Positions 15,756 through 25,368 are shown, counted from the first letter of the stretch. The stretch: 49,051 bases of DNA from Haloarculaceae archaeon H-GB1-1 (GCA_029688825.1 JARUKX010000030.1:1-49051), one strand, 5' to 3'. A program made the numbers and translations. Notes: generated by a model from the letters alone, not told the origin.

Positions 15756-16781
15756 ATGCCGACCATCGGACGAAGCGAGGACGCAGGGCCGACGTGTCGT
15801 CTCGGCCGCTATCGTGCGCGTGACGGAAGTCTCGGTGCGCCAGTCGACGTGGACCTCGACGGGCCGCACGTCGTCCTGGTCGTCGGCAAACGTGGGTCCG
15901 GGAAGTCGTACACGCTCGGCGTCCTCGCCGAGGCGTTGGCCGAGACGCGAGGTATCGCACCGGTCGTCGCGGACCCGATGGGTGCCTTCCGGCCGCTAGC
16001 GGAGGCGTCGTCGGACGCGACGGTCGCCCAGCCGACGGTCTCGACGGCTGCGCTGGCCCCGAGATCGTGGTGTCGATTGCTCGGCCTGGACCCCGCGAGC
16101 GGCCCCGGAGCGCTTCTCTGGCAGGTCGCCGAGGAGAGCGAGAGCCTGGCGGGAATGACGACCGCCGTGGAGGCCGCCTCGGTCCCGGACGAGACACGTC
16201 GGGCCGTTCGAAACCACCTCGGAGTGGCGCGCTCGTGGGGCGTCTTCGACGGCGAGGAGACGACCCTGACCGACGGTGACGCGACCGTGCTCGACCTCGA
16301 AACACAGCCGCGCGCGCCGACGAACGCTGTCGTCGCCGGCGTTTCACAGGCCCTCTACCGCGCTCGCGTCACGGGCCAGACGGACCGGTTGCCGTGGGTC
16401 CTCGTCGACGAGGCCCACGTCGCGTTCGACGGCGTCGCGGCGTCGGGGCTTCGACAGCTCGCGACTCGGGGGCGACAGCCGGGGGTGAGTCTGGTCGCGG
16501 CGACCCAGCGACCCAGCGCGCTCCCGGCGGTCGCCATCTCGCAGGCGGACCTCCTCGTCGTCCATCGGCTGACCAGTCGAGCCGACAGGAAGGCGCTCTC
16601 GAAGGCCCGGCCCTCGTACTTCGCCGGGTCGTACACCGACCGGATGCCCACGGCACCTGGAGAAGCGCTCGTCGTCGACGACGTGACCGAGTCCGTCCAC
16701 GCGGTCCAGGTTCGCGAACGGCGGACGCCGCACGGTGGCGAGAGTCCGCGGGTCTCGGAGACATTCGAAAGCGGTGAGTAG
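15756..16781 (+). CDS. HerA/FtsK-like ATPase
   Basis: The 341-residue protein has Walker A VVGKRGSGKSYTLG (about 42-55), Walker B PWVLVDEAHVAF (about 212-223) and a downstream VAATQRPSALP sensor region, as in HerA-type helicase/translocase ATPases. It is at the short end for HerA (usually 450-550 residues) and lacks an obvious HAS-barrel, so it may be a pared-down relative. HerA normally works with the nuclease NurA in end resection, but no NurA gene is present here. The following genes (crcB) are unrelated. Substrate is unknown. Confidence 0.78.
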   Translation: MPTIGRSEDAGPTCRLGRYRARDGSLGAPVDVDLDGPHVVLVVGKRGSGKSYTLGVLAEALAETRGIAPVVADPMGAFRPLAEASSDATVAQPTVSTAALAPRSWCRLLGLDPASGPGALLWQVAEESESLAGMTTAVEAASVPDETRRAVRNHLGVARSWGVFDGEETTLTDGDATVLDLETQPRAPTNAVVAGVSQALYRARVTGQTDRLPWVLVDEAHVAFDGVAASGLRQLATRGRQPGVSLVAATQRPSALPAVAISQADLLVVHRLTSRADRKALSKARPSYFAGSYTDRMPTAPGEALVVDDVTESVHAVQVRERRTPHGGESPRVSETFESGE

Positions 16782-16809
16782 ACCGCTCGCGTCGCCACGG
16801 ACGAACAGT

Positions 16810-17193
16810 ATGTCGACCGAGTCCCACGCCCTCGAACGGGCCGAGCCGCTCGTCCTCATCGGCGTCGGTGGGTTCGTCGGGGCCATCCTGCGCTACAGCG
16901 TGGCACAGGCGCTTCCCTCGAGCTTCCCGCTGGGGACGCTGGCGGTGAACGTCCTCGGGAGCTTCGCACTGGGCATCCTGCTGTACGAGGCGCGTCTCGT
17001 GGGTGCGCTCAGCGCGGAAACGCGCCTCGTCGTCGGAACGGGCTTCCTGTCGTCGTTCACGACCTACAGCACGTTCGCCGTGGAGACGAGCCGACTGGCT
17101 CCCCAGTTGGCCGTCGCCAACGTCGGGCTGAACTACGCGCTCGGCTTCGCCGCGGTCGTACTCGGCAGGGCGGTCGCGAGGTGGGTCGAGTGA
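16810..17193 (+). CDS. crcB: Fluoride channel subunit CrcB (first)
   Basis: This 127-residue membrane protein exports fluoride. Four hydrophobic helices carry the family motifs: GGFVGAILRYSV (about 18-29), TLAVNVLGSFALG (about 42-54) and GTGFLSSFTTYSTFAVE (about 78-94). The phenylalanine-box and Asn residues line the pore in known homologues. The second crcB gene starts inside the last codon of this one (GTGA overlap), so the two are translationally coupled and probably assemble as one heterodimeric channel. Confidence 0.93.
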   Translation: MSTESHALERAEPLVLIGVGGFVGAILRYSVAQALPSSFPLGTLAVNVLGSFALGILLYEARLVGALSAETRLVVGTGFLSSFTTYSTFAVETSRLAPQLAVANVGLNYALGFAAVVLGRAVARWVE

Positions 17194-17534
17194 ATCCCGC
17201 CGTACTCGTGGGCGCTGGCGGCGTCCTCGGGGCGCTCTCGCGGCACCTCGTCGGCGAGCGCGTCGAGGGCGAGGCGGTGGACACGCTGACGGTGAACGTC
17301 GCTGGGAGCTTCCTGCTCGGCCTCCTCGTCGCCACGCCGGTCGATGGTGGACTCGCCCTCGTCTTCGGGACCGGGTTCTGCGGCGCGTTCACGACGTTCT
17401 CGTCGTTCGCGTTCGAGACGGTTCGGCAGTTCGAGACCGGACGGAGAAAGCAGGCGCTCGTGAACGCGACGGTGAACCTCGCGGGGGCGTTGCTGGCGGT
17501 CGGGCTCGGGGGAGCCGTTTCGGGGTTCCTCTAG
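17190..17534 (+). CDS. crcB: Fluoride channel subunit CrcB (second)
   Basis: This 114-residue partner of the preceding protein has helices GAGGVLGALSRHLVG, DTLTVNVAGSFLLGLL and GTGFCGAFTTFSSFAFE. The GTG start overlaps the upstream TGA stop by one base pattern GTGA, a typical coupled junction. An earlier GTG three codons up is possible. It is shorter than the first subunit at the N-terminus. Split fluoride-channel pairs of this kind occur in many prokaryotes. The final bases overlap the end of the opposing antiporter gene by four. Confidence 0.92.
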   Translation: MNPAVLVGAGGVLGALSRHLVGERVEGEAVDTLTVNVAGSFLLGLLVATPVDGGLALVFGTGFCGAFTTFSSFAFETVRQFETGRRKQALVNATVNLAGALLAVGLGGAVSGFL

Positions 17535-19399
17535 TCCGAATTGCACATCTCCATGCCGCTTCGGACCGAGTCGCGCTGGCCGAGGAGCGTGAGCTTGTCG
17601 CCCAGTTCGATGACGTAGTCCGCGGTCGGGACTTTCGTGTCACCGTCCTTGCTGACGAGCGCGATGAGACATCCTTCGGGCAGTTCCGGACCGACCTCGC
17701 GGACGGTCCGCCCGGCGAACCTGTCGCTCGTCACCTCGATCTCCTGGACGTCGCCGTTGTCGCCGAAGTCCGTCATCCAGTTGGCCAGCGTCGGGCGTTC
17801 GATCTGGTTGTCGATCGCCCACGCGGTCGCCATGGCGGAGGAGATCGTGCTGACGCCGAGGTCCTCGAACGCCTCGACGTTGTCGGGGTTGTTCGCCCGT
17901 GCGATCACCTTCGGGACGGAGAACTTCGAGTCGGCCAGCTGGGCGACGAGGAGGTTCGCGTCGTCGTCGCCGGTCGCGGCGACCACTATCTTCGCGTTTG
18001 CTGCGCCGGCCTCTCGGAGCACGTCCGTGTCGGTCCCGTCTCCGCGGACTGCTTTGTGGCCGGCTGAACGATTCTTCTCGACGACGTCGCCGTCGCGCTC
18101 GATGATGACGACGTTCTCGCCACGGTCTTCGAGGCGGTCGGCGAGCGAACGGCCCACCTTGCCGCCTCCGATGATGAGTACGCGCATTGGTATCACGTCC
18201 AGGTATTCGGCGATGTAGCGTGCGAAGCCACCCTCGAAGACGACGGTGGCGAAGATGACCAGGAAGACGGTCCCGACGAGCGTAGCCGCGGCTTCCGGAT
18301 TGGCGTGGGGACCGGACTGGAGTTCGACGGCGAAGAGGGTCGCGACCGAGGCCGGAATGATGCCGCGGGGTCCGACGAGGCTCATGAACCACCGCTCGCC
18401 CATCGTGAATCGGTCGCCGCCGGTGGTCGAGACGAACACGAGGAGGGGTCGGATGACCAGTGCCACGACCACCACGACCAGGAGACCGGGGATGCCGAGC
18501 GTGATGAGGTCCTCGAACTCCAGCAGCGCGGCGAGGGTGATGAAGACGATGGAGAGGACGAGTAGCGTGATGTCGCCCTTGAACTCCGTGATGTTCTCCT
18601 CGTAGGGGACACCGATATTCCCGAGGACGATGCCCGCCGTCGCGACGGCAGCGACGCCGGCCTCGCTGGCGAACTCGTTCGCGATGCTGAACGCGACGAC
18701 TGCGCCCGCGAGGACGAGCAATCGGGCGTTCTGTGGGGCGTTGTCCGGCGAGAGGTCGACGTGCCAGAGGAGGTACCAGAGGACGCCCGCGACGACGAGT
18801 CCGACGAACAGGCCGATCCCCATCCGCTGAGCGAAGGCCGTCAGGAAGCCCGCGACGGTCGCTTCGTCCAGCAGAACGGCCTCGAAGACGACGACGGCCA
18901 TGATGGCGGCCGTCACGTCGTTGACGATGCCCTCGGTCTCCAGCGCGGTCGCGACGCGGTCTCTCACCGGGACGACTTCGAGGATGGGCGAGATGACCGT
19001 CGGCCCGGTGGCGACGAGCAGCGCCCCGATGAGCGCGGCGACCTCCCAGGTCGTTCCGAGGAAGAACCAGACCGCGGCAGACGTGCCGACGAAGGCGACG
19101 AGCGCACCGACGGTTATCAGCCGGAGCGTCGCCTGTGGCGCTTCGCGGAGCCGGTCGATACGGAGGTGGAACGCACCTTCGAACACGATGATTGCGACCG
19201 AGAACCCCACGATGGCCGGCAACGCCGTCCCGAACGAGTTGCGCGTGATGAAACCGATACCTTCGGGACCCAGCATGACGCCGGCGAGCAGGAGGAAGAT
19301 GATACTGGGGACCTGGAAGCGGGCCGCGAGTACTTGCGCGCCGACGCCCAGCCCGATGATCGCGGCCACGAGCGGCAACGCGTTCACGGCTCCAGCCAC
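17531..19399 (-). CDS. Cation/proton antiporter with C-terminal RCK (TrkA) domains
   Basis: This 622-residue protein has about 12 membrane helices (residues 1-395) of the CPA1/NhaP type, with LLVATGPTVISPIL and TEGIVNDVTAAI as core motifs. The ATDP box found in many NhaP proteins reads ATGP here. The tail has a TrkA-N Rossmann domain, MRVLIIGGGKVGRSLADRL, and a TrkA-C domain (about 540-620) that senses nucleotide or charge. Function is Na+ or K+/H+ exchange; the ion cannot be told. The GTG start is preferred since GGAGGT lies 6 bases upstream (19405-19410). Confidence 0.88.
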   Translation of the reverse strand: MAGAVNALPLVAAIIGLGVGAQVLAARFQVPSIIFLLLAGVMLGPEGIGFITRNSFGTALPAIVGFSVAIIVFEGAFHLRIDRLREAPQATLRLITVGALVAFVGTSAAVWFFLGTTWEVAALIGALLVATGPTVISPILEVVPVRDRVATALETEGIVNDVTAAIMAVVVFEAVLLDEATVAGFLTAFAQRMGIGLFVGLVVAGVLWYLLWHVDLSPDNAPQNARLLVLAGAVVAFSIANEFASEAGVAAVATAGIVLGNIGVPYEENITEFKGDITLLVLSIVFITLAALLEFEDLITLGIPGLLVVVVVALVIRPLLVFVSTTGGDRFTMGERWFMSLVGPRGIIPASVATLFAVELQSGPHANPEAAATLVGTVFLVIFATVVFEGGFARYIAEYLDVIPMRVLIIGGGKVGRSLADRLEDRGENVVIIERDGDVVEKNRSAGHKAVRGDGTDTDVLREAGAANAKIVVAATGDDDANLLVAQLADSKFSVPKVIARANNPDNVEAFEDLGVSTISSAMATAWAIDNQIERPTLANWMTDFGDNGDVQEIEVTSDRFAGRTVREVGPELPEGCLIALVSKDGDTKVPTADYVIELGDKLTLLGQRDSVRSGMEMCNSD

Positions 19400-19491
19400 G
19401 GTGATACCTCCATGTACTCGGGGGCAGGAGTGCCCCCTGCTTAAACGCACTCACTCGCACCGGCGCGGAGAACTCGTGCGCGCCGGACGTG

Positions 19492-20409
19492 TCACTTCGT
19501 TTTTTGGTCGAGGTAGCGAAGGACACCCCGGACGTTCAGCCGAGCTTCCGCTTCGGCCTTCTCCCGACCCCACACGTCGGCACCGTCCGCGTCCTCGACG
19601 AAGTACTCCACGACGTCGTCTTGGTCCTCGAACGCCTCTCGCTTCTCGGCGACGGCCTGCACCCAACTGGCCAGGACGCGTTCGTACTCCCCGAGGCGGT
19701 CGGCCGTTTCGGCCGGCCCGAAGTGACCGTACGCCAGGACGGACGGATCGAGGTCGCGTATCATCTCGACGTCGTCGAGACAGCGGTCGGCGTCGAAGTT
19801 CGGCGGCGGGCTCGTCGGATGCACCACGTCGGTCGACGGGGTGTAGATGCCCGTCGCGTCGGCGGTGAACACGACGTCGTTCGCGGGGTCGAAGTAGACG
19901 ACCTGATGCGGCGCGTGACCCGGCGCGTGATGGGCACGCAGGGCGTGGTCGCCCAGATCGACGATATCGCCGTCCTGGAGCGTCTGAATCCGCTCTTCGG
20001 GGACCGGCTTCGGCTCGACGTAGTACTTGATCTGGTCGCCGACGGCGCGTTTGGTTCCCTCCCAGAGCCGTTCCGGATCGGCCAGATGGGGTGCACCGCG
20101 TTCGTGGACGAACACGTCGGCGTTCGGGCACTCCTCGACGAGATAGCCCGCGCCCCCGGCGTGGTCGAGGTGGACGTGGGTCGGTGCGATGACCTCGAGG
20201 TCTTCCGGCGCGATTCCAACGTCGTCGAGCGCGTCGAGGATCAGCTGGTAGTTTGTCCCGAGACCGGTGTCGACCAGCGCCGGCGTCTCGCTATCGAGGA
20301 TCCAGACCGAACCGTATTCCTCGACGTCGTACGTCCCCGTGTCGACGTAGTACAGGTCAGTACACCCACACAGGGTCGCCTCGTAGACGTCGCCGATTGC
20401 CATACTCAT
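19492..20409 (-). CDS. MBL-fold metallohydrolase
   Basis: A 305-residue metallo-beta-lactamase-fold protein with the metal motif THVHLDHAGG (about 77-86), preceded by LVDTGLGTNYQ and followed by APGHAPHQVVYFDP and VVFTADATGIY. A helical C-terminal region (ETADRLGEYERVLASWV) extends to EARLNVRGVLRYLDQKTK. Members include hydrolases of varied substrates, so this is named by fold only. The ATG is used, and no start further upstream is supported. It is convergent with the antiporter at the far end and divergent from serS, with 153 bases between. Confidence 0.85.
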   Translation of the reverse strand: MSMAIGDVYEATLCGCTDLYYVDTGTYDVEEYGSVWILDSETPALVDTGLGTNYQLILDALDDVGIAPEDLEVIAPTHVHLDHAGGAGYLVEECPNADVFVHERGAPHLADPERLWEGTKRAVGDQIKYYVEPKPVPEERIQTLQDGDIVDLGDHALRAHHAPGHAPHQVVYFDPANDVVFTADATGIYTPSTDVVHPTSPPPNFDADRCLDDVEMIRDLDPSVLAYGHFGPAETADRLGEYERVLASWVQAVAEKREAFEDQDDVVEYFVEDADGADVWGREKAEAEARLNVRGVLRYLDQKTK

Positions 20410-20562
20410 AGCCCAAGTCCAGACGAAAAAAGGGTTCCCCCGCGTGTCAGATTTGATGAAAAACCGCCGGAAGGCTCGGAGATGCGGTCAGGCGACCGAA
20501 GTCGGCAAACGCTCACCGATGCGATACGATTATCCGCCGGCGGGGAGAACGGTCGGACAAGT

Positions 20563-21945
20563 ATGCTCAGCAGGCAGTTTGTCCGGGAAAACCCCGACAC
20601 CGTACGGGCGGCCATCGAGAACAAGGGCGTCGATGGCGTCGACCTGGACGCCATCCTCGACATGGACGAGGAGTGGCGGGAGCTCAAGGCGAAGGGCGAC
20701 GAGCTTCGCCACGAGCGCAACGAGGTCAGCGACCGCATCGGCGAACTCAAACAGGAGGGCAAGGACGAGGAAGCCGAGGAAGCGATCGAGCGTTCCCAGG
20801 AACTCAAAGACGAGCTCCAGGACGTCGAGGACCGCGCCGACGAACTGAAGGCCGAACTCGACGCCGCCATGCTGGAGGTCCCCAACGTCCCAGACGAGAG
20901 CGTCCCGCTCGGCGAGGACGAGTCCGACAACGTCGAGGACCACCGCTGGGGCTTCGACGACCTGCGAGACCTCCCCGACGACGTGATCCCCCACTACGAC
21001 CTGGGCGAGGAACTGGACATCCTCGACTTCGAGCGCGGCGCGAAGGTCACCGGCGGCGGGTTCCAGTTCGTCAAAGGCGAGGGAGCCCGACTCGAACACG
21101 CCCTGATCCAGTTCATGCTCGACGTCCACCGCGAGCAGGACTACGTGGACGTCTTCCCGCCGATTCCCGTCAACTCCACGTCCATGGAGGGGACCGGACA
21201 GCTGCCGAAGTTCGCCGAGGACGCCTACCGCATCGGCAAGGACCAGGACAGCGACTACGAGGACGACGACCTCTGGCTGTGCCCGACCGCGGAGGTACCG
21301 GTCACGAACATGTACCGCGACGAGATCCTGCTGGACGACGACCTCCCCATCAAACACCAGGCGTACACGCCGAACTTCCGCCGCGAGGCCGGCGAGCACG
21401 GCACCGAGACCCGCGGGTACGTCCGCGTCCACCAGTTCAACAAGGTCGAACTCGTCAACTTCGTCCGCCCGGACGAGAGCGACGACCGACTACAGGAACT
21501 GGTCCGGGAGGCCGAGGAAGTGCTCGAACGGCTGGGGCTTCCCTACCGCCGTCTGCACATGTGTACCGGCGACATGGGCTTCGCGCAGGCGAAGAAGTAC
21601 GACATCGAAGTGTGGGCACCCGGCGACGACATGGAGGACGGCCCCGAGGTCGGCGGCCGCTGGCTCGAGGTCTCCTCGGCGTCGAACTTCCAGGACTTCC
21701 AGGCCCGCCGCGCCGGCCTTCGCTACCGGCCGGAGCGCCACGAGTCCGCCGAGTACATCCACACCCTGAACGCGTCCGGCCTCGCGGTCCCGCGCGTCCT
21801 CGTCGCCATCATGGAGTACTACCAGAACGACGACGGCACCGTCACCATCCCCGAACCGCTCCAGCCGTACATGAACGGACAGGAGCACATCGAGGGTCAC
21901 GAACCGGTCGGCGAGAGCGCCGTCGGTGCCGGCGACCGCGAGTAA
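20563..21945 (+). CDS. serS: Seryl-tRNA synthetase
   Basis: This enzyme charges tRNA-Ser. The 460 residues start with the long coiled-coil arm (about 30-110, rich in Lys/Glu/Arg heptads such as EEAEEAIERSQELKDELQD) that grips the tRNA's variable arm. The catalytic core holds motif 2, TPNFRREAGEHGTETRGYVR (about 270-289), and motif 3, GGRWLEVSSASNFQDFQARR (about 363-382). The sequence is of the bacterial-type class II family common in haloarchaea, not the rare methanogen type. The ATG is placed at MLSRQFVREN, as in other family members. Confidence 0.96.
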   Translation: MLSRQFVRENPDTVRAAIENKGVDGVDLDAILDMDEEWRELKAKGDELRHERNEVSDRIGELKQEGKDEEAEEAIERSQELKDELQDVEDRADELKAELDAAMLEVPNVPDESVPLGEDESDNVEDHRWGFDDLRDLPDDVIPHYDLGEELDILDFERGAKVTGGGFQFVKGEGARLEHALIQFMLDVHREQDYVDVFPPIPVNSTSMEGTGQLPKFAEDAYRIGKDQDSDYEDDDLWLCPTAEVPVTNMYRDEILLDDDLPIKHQAYTPNFRREAGEHGTETRGYVRVHQFNKVELVNFVRPDESDDRLQELVREAEEVLERLGLPYRRLHMCTGDMGFAQAKKYDIEVWAPGDDMEDGPEVGGRWLEVSSASNFQDFQARRAGLRYRPERHESAEYIHTLNASGLAVPRVLVAIMEYYQNDDGTVTIPEPLQPYMNGQEHIEGHEPVGESAVGAGDRE

Positions 21946-21981
21946 CGTCCCGGTTCTCGCTTCCCGTACGGATTTTCCCGC

Positions 21982-22308
21982 TCAGTTCGTGTACGTCGTG
22001 ATGCGCTCGATACCCGACGGGCCGACGACGAACACGTCGACGAAGCTCGTGATCCGGGATCCCTCGGCGTCGAGCAGTCGACCCCGGACGGCGACCCCTG
22101 AGTCGGCTCGGTAGACCTCGTCGATGGGATGGCTCGTGTCGCTCTGCGGGCGCTCCTCGCGCATGAATCGGACGAACCGCTCGCGGCCCTCGAGCGTTCT
22201 GTCCGGCCGGTCGTGGACGAACGTCGGGGCGAGGAGGTCCGCGAGGTCACCGTAGGCCGCGTCGTCGAGCGCGCGGTAATACGCCCGCGCCGTCGCTGCA
22301 GCGTCCAT
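21982..22308 (-). CDS. SnoaL/NTF2-like small protein
   Basis: This 108-residue protein shows the SnoaL/NTF2-like pattern: an N-terminal helix ATARAYYRALDDAAYGDLADLLAP, then APTFVHDRPDRTLEGRERFVRFM and strands ending in VFVVGPSGIERITTYTN. Such proteins form small cone-shaped pockets and may bind ligands or carry ring-altering activity, but nothing here reveals a substrate. It lies 43 bases from the start of the peroxiredoxin-fusion stop, in the same direction, so co-transcription with that gene is possible. Confidence 0.8.
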   Translation of the reverse strand: MDAAATARAYYRALDDAAYGDLADLLAPTFVHDRPDRTLEGRERFVRFMREERPQSDTSHPIDEVYRADSGVAVRGRLLDAEGSRITSFVDVFVVGPSGIERITTYTN

Positions 22309-22351
22309 AGCTGCGTATCGACGCGGCGTCGGAAGAGCGTCCCGGTCACCG

Positions 22352-23710
22352 TCACCAACCGGTCTCGGCGTCGTCGGGGTCCTCACCGGCGGTCGGGTCG
22401 GTGAGGTCGAGTTCGACCACTTCCTCGTCGTCAGCGTCGTCGCTACGTCCGTCGGGATTCGATTCGCTCGCGGCGTCCTCGCTCGGCGGAGATGACCAGT
22501 CTTCGGTCGTCGCAGCAGACTCACGGTCAGAGACGTCGAGTTCTGCTCGCCGAATCGACTGTTCGACCACTTCGGGATCGATACCCTCGAACCCCGTGGC
22601 GACGTCGTCGGCTGCCGGCTGGTCGGCAGTCCCAGCCGACTCCGGCTCCGCGGCCTCCGCGTCTGCGTCCGCCTCGTCCGCCAGTTCCTCCTCTGCGGCC
22701 GTGACGGCTGCCTCCAGTTCCGCGTCCGTCTCCTCCGTTCCGTCGTCCTCGTTCGGCAGTCGCCAGTCGTACCCCTCGTCGTCCATCGGGTCGGGTTCCT
22801 CGTGTTCCATCTCACCGTCGACGATGGCCTCCCCGTCGTCGGCGATGGTGACGTCGTCGGGGTCCACCGGCTCGCCGAAGGTCCGGGCGGTCTCCAGGGG
22901 TCGCTCGGCGTCCTCCCGGTACCGCTGGGCGAGTTCACCCTCACCGTTGGCGAACTCGCTCGCCGAGTCGGAGAGCCAGTCGGCGGCTCGACCGAGTACG
23001 GTCGCCTTCTCGTTGCTGCGCTCGCCGAGCGTTTCGAGAGCCGGAGATTCGGCGAACCGATTGGCGGAGTCGAAGTGGTCGGCGGCGTCCTCGAACTCCG
23101 CGAGCGCCGACTCGAACGTCCCCTGTGCGAGCATCCAGTCGCTCGACTCGTAGTGACCCATCGCGTTGGTGAACGCGCGGCGACCCTCGGTGTAGTGGGC
23201 GTGGCCGACCCGATAGCGTCCGAATGCGGTCGCGTCGCCGCCGATGTCGGCGACGGCGTCGCGAACGTCGTCCACGTCGGGGACCGTCGTCAGGTCGTCG
23301 GCCGACCAGGTGTAGGCCACCTCCCCGTGGTGGTCGAGGACGACGACGGCGCGCCGAACGAGTGCCTGTCCGCGCTCGTCCGCCGTCCGGAGTCCGAACT
23401 CCTCGGCGACTGCTCGACGCGTGTCGGCCACGAGCGGCAGCGTCAGATCGTACTCCTCGGCGAACGCACGGTGGCTGTAGACGCTGTCCGGCGAGACGGC
23501 GACCACCTCGACGTCCTTCTGCATCGTGAACAGTTCGAACTCCCGCAGGTCGCTCGCGGTCGGCGTACACGCCGGACTGAAGTCCGACGGGACGAACGCG
23601 AGGACGACGATCTCCTCCCCGAAGAACCGCCCCAGATCCACAGTGGTGATCTCCCCGTCGACGAAGGCTGGCACTACGTCCCCCGTTGGTTTCTCCCCTA
23701 CCGAAATCAT
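22352..23710 (-). CDS. Peroxiredoxin fused to acidic helical tail
   Basis: Residues 1-160 form a peroxiredoxin (AhpC/TSA) domain. It has [20 protein letters not shown] with peroxidatic Cys48, [28 protein letters not shown], and [15 protein letters not shown]. It is the only cysteine in the protein, so it should act as a 1-Cys enzyme, recycled by an external thiol. Residues 165-290 are helical and TPR-like ([39 protein letters not shown]). The last 150 residues are strongly acidic and of low complexity. Total length is 452, nearly three times a plain enzyme. The fusion is unusual, and the tail may mediate contacts or localisation. Confidence 0.8.
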   Translation of the reverse strand: MISVGEKPTGDVVPAFVDGEITTVDLGRFFGEEIVVLAFVPSDFSPACTPTASDLREFELFTMQKDVEVVAVSPDSVYSHRAFAEEYDLTLPLVADTRRAVAEEFGLRTADERGQALVRRAVVVLDHHGEVAYTWSADDLTTVPDVDDVRDAVADIGGDATAFGRYRVGHAHYTEGRRAFTNAMGHYESSDWMLAQGTFESALAEFEDAADHFDSANRFAESPALETLGERSNEKATVLGRAADWLSDSASEFANGEGELAQRYREDAERPLETARTFGEPVDPDDVTIADDGEAIVDGEMEHEEPDPMDDEGYDWRLPNEDDGTEETDAELEAAVTAAEEELADEADADAEAAEPESAGTADQPAADDVATGFEGIDPEVVEQSIRRAELDVSDRESAATTEDWSSPPSEDAASESNPDGRSDDADDEEVVELDLTDPTAGEDPDDAETGW

Positions 23711-23790
23711 ATCAACCTATTTCCCTTTGGAAACTTAATTGTTCGGGGACATCGAGCCGTTTTTCCGCGGTGACGGCCACCGTTTCGGTA

Positions 23791-24306
23791 GTGCAGCTTC
23801 ACGTCCGTTACGAAGGCGACGACGACCCGGACAAGTGCAGCGCCCGCAAGCTCGCGCGCTTCGACCTCGCGGAGCTTCATCGGGCGACGCGGTCGACGCC
23901 GCCGGGAATCGTCCTCAATCCGTTCGCCGAGCAGGCGCTGTCACCAGCGGACACGCCCGACCTGGGCAGTGGCGCGCGCTGGACGCGGCTCGTCGCGCTG
24001 GACTGCTCCTGGGAGACCGCCGAACGCGAGGCGTTCGACCTGGAGGGCATCCACCGCTCGCTTCCGTTCCTCGTCGCCGCGAATCCGGTCAACTACGGCA
24101 CGCCGTTCGAGCTGAACACGGTCGAAGCGTTCGCGGGTGCGCTGTGCATCCTCGGCGAGCGCGAGCAGGCCGAAGAGATCCTCTCGAAGTTCACCTGGGG
24201 CCACACCTTCCTCGAACTGAACGAGGAGCCGCTGCGCCGCTACGCCGAGTGCACCGATTCCTCGGAGGTCGTCGCCGTGCAGGACGACTACCTCGCAGAC
24301 GAGTAG
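23791..24306 (+). CDS. tsr3: 16S/18S rRNA aminocarboxypropyltransferase Tsr3
   Basis: Tsr3 transfers the aminocarboxypropyl group from S-adenosylmethionine to a hypermodified uridine in small-subunit rRNA. The 171 residues include the family's [25 protein letters not shown] start (here [21 protein letters not shown]), [40 protein letters not shown] and [22 protein letters not shown]. The GTG start matches the family N-terminus. It is a well conserved core gene of archaea, divergent from the peroxiredoxin gene with about 80 bases between them. Confidence 0.93.
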   Translation: MQLHVRYEGDDDPDKCSARKLARFDLAELHRATRSTPPGIVLNPFAEQALSPADTPDLGSGARWTRLVALDCSWETAEREAFDLEGIHRSLPFLVAANPVNYGTPFELNTVEAFAGALCILGEREQAEEILSKFTWGHTFLELNEEPLRRYAECTDSSEVVAVQDDYLADE

Positions 24307-24327
24307 TCGCGCTCGATTCGCTCCCGA

Positions 24328-25368
24328 TCACTCCCACGCCAGCCCGCGCGGGTCGCTCGGCGGGTCGAGTGGACTGCTCGGCAGGTCGGGCTCCGGTTCG
24401 GCCACGTTGTACCCGCTCGGGGCCACGTCGTTCGGCGCATCGGGATAGAACAGCGACGCGAGCGCCTGCACGTGCTGGCGCCCGACAGCGAGTTCGAACT
24501 GGCCGCCACCGTACAGGCGAATTCCCTCGTCCAGACAGTAGTCGACGGTCTCCAGCAGGGACGCGACCGTGCCGAACCGGGACGGCTTGACGTTGAGCCA
24601 CGTCGGCTCGAACGGCAGGTCGTGCACGTCGGCCAGACTCTCGATGGGTTTGTCCCACGAGAGTCGTTCCTCGGCACCCGCGAGTGCGGGCCGCGTCTCG
24701 TCGGTCCACGCGGGGTCCTCCAGAACCGCGTCGGGGAAGCCCTCGGCGATCATCCGGTAGAGGTCGGGGTCCGGTTCCTGTCGGACGTCGGCGTCCTCGT
24801 AGTGGGCCTTGAAGTCGAGCGTTCGGACTCGGTCCAGCGCGGCGAGTTCGGACACGAGTGGCTCGTCCCACGCTGACGTTGGGTCGAGCTTGAACTCCAG
24901 TTCGGGGTCGACGTCGAGCCACCTCCGGACGGGGTCTGCGGTCGGCGTCTCGCCCAGCCCCATGCTGACGACGAACCGAACCGGGTCGTAGCTGCGTCCG
25001 AGCGCGTCCGCCAGCGAGGTTTCGGCCTGCCTCAGCGCGAGGTCCAGCATCGCGCTCTCGGCGGCCCAGCGGCGGTAGTGCCGCGAAGTCGGCCGTTTCG
25101 GACCCTCCGGAAACAGCTCCACGTCGTCGAGCGCCGCCGAGTACGTCTCCAGCGTGTACTCGCCTGTCGGCAGCGACGGCGGGTCTGCGTGAAGGGAGTC
25201 GTGGTCCTCGGCATCGTAGGTGACGTCCTCGCCACGGCCAGTCTCGCCGTCGCCGGCGAGGGCGAAGACGGTACTCACGCGCGTGAAGTCGCCGGAGGTG
25301 GCCGCTTCGTGGCGTTCGAACGAGACGTCTTCGACCGTCAGCGGAAGGTCGGCGAGCCGGTCGTACAT
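24328..25368 (-). CDS. Enolase-superfamily protein (muconate/mandelate racemase-like)
   Basis: The 346 residues show the C-terminal barrel pattern of the enolase superfamily. It has VRTLDFKAHYED, AVLEDPAWTDE (a likely metal-ligand region), LSWDKPIESL and LNVKPSRFGTVASLLETVDYC, which hold a lysine-type catalytic element at two strand ends. It has ELEFKLDPTSAWD in the first half. The family includes o-succinylbenzoate synthase, racemases and dehydratases. The substrate cannot be told from sequence alone. The ATG start lies opposite the L40e promoter region. Confidence 0.72.
   Translation of the reverse strand: MYDRLADLPLTVEDVSFERHEAATSGDFTRVSTVFALAGDGETGRGEDVTYDAEDHDSLHADPPSLPTGEYTLETYSAALDDVELFPEGPKRPTSRHYRRWAAESAMLDLALRQAETSLADALGRSYDPVRFVVSMGLGETPTADPVRRWLDVDPELEFKLDPTSAWDEPLVSELAALDRVRTLDFKAHYEDADVRQEPDPDLYRMIAEGFPDAVLEDPAWTDETRPALAGAEERLSWDKPIESLADVHDLPFEPTWLNVKPSRFGTVASLLETVDYCLDEGIRLYGGGQFELAVGRQHVQALASLFYPDAPNDVAPSGYNVAEPEPDLPSSPLDPPSDPRGLAWE

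Noticed and set aside
23791-24306. Longer frame for Tsr3 beginning near 23686
   Set aside because: The added residues overlap the peroxiredoxin start and the shared promoter region, and the family N-terminus begins at the GTG.
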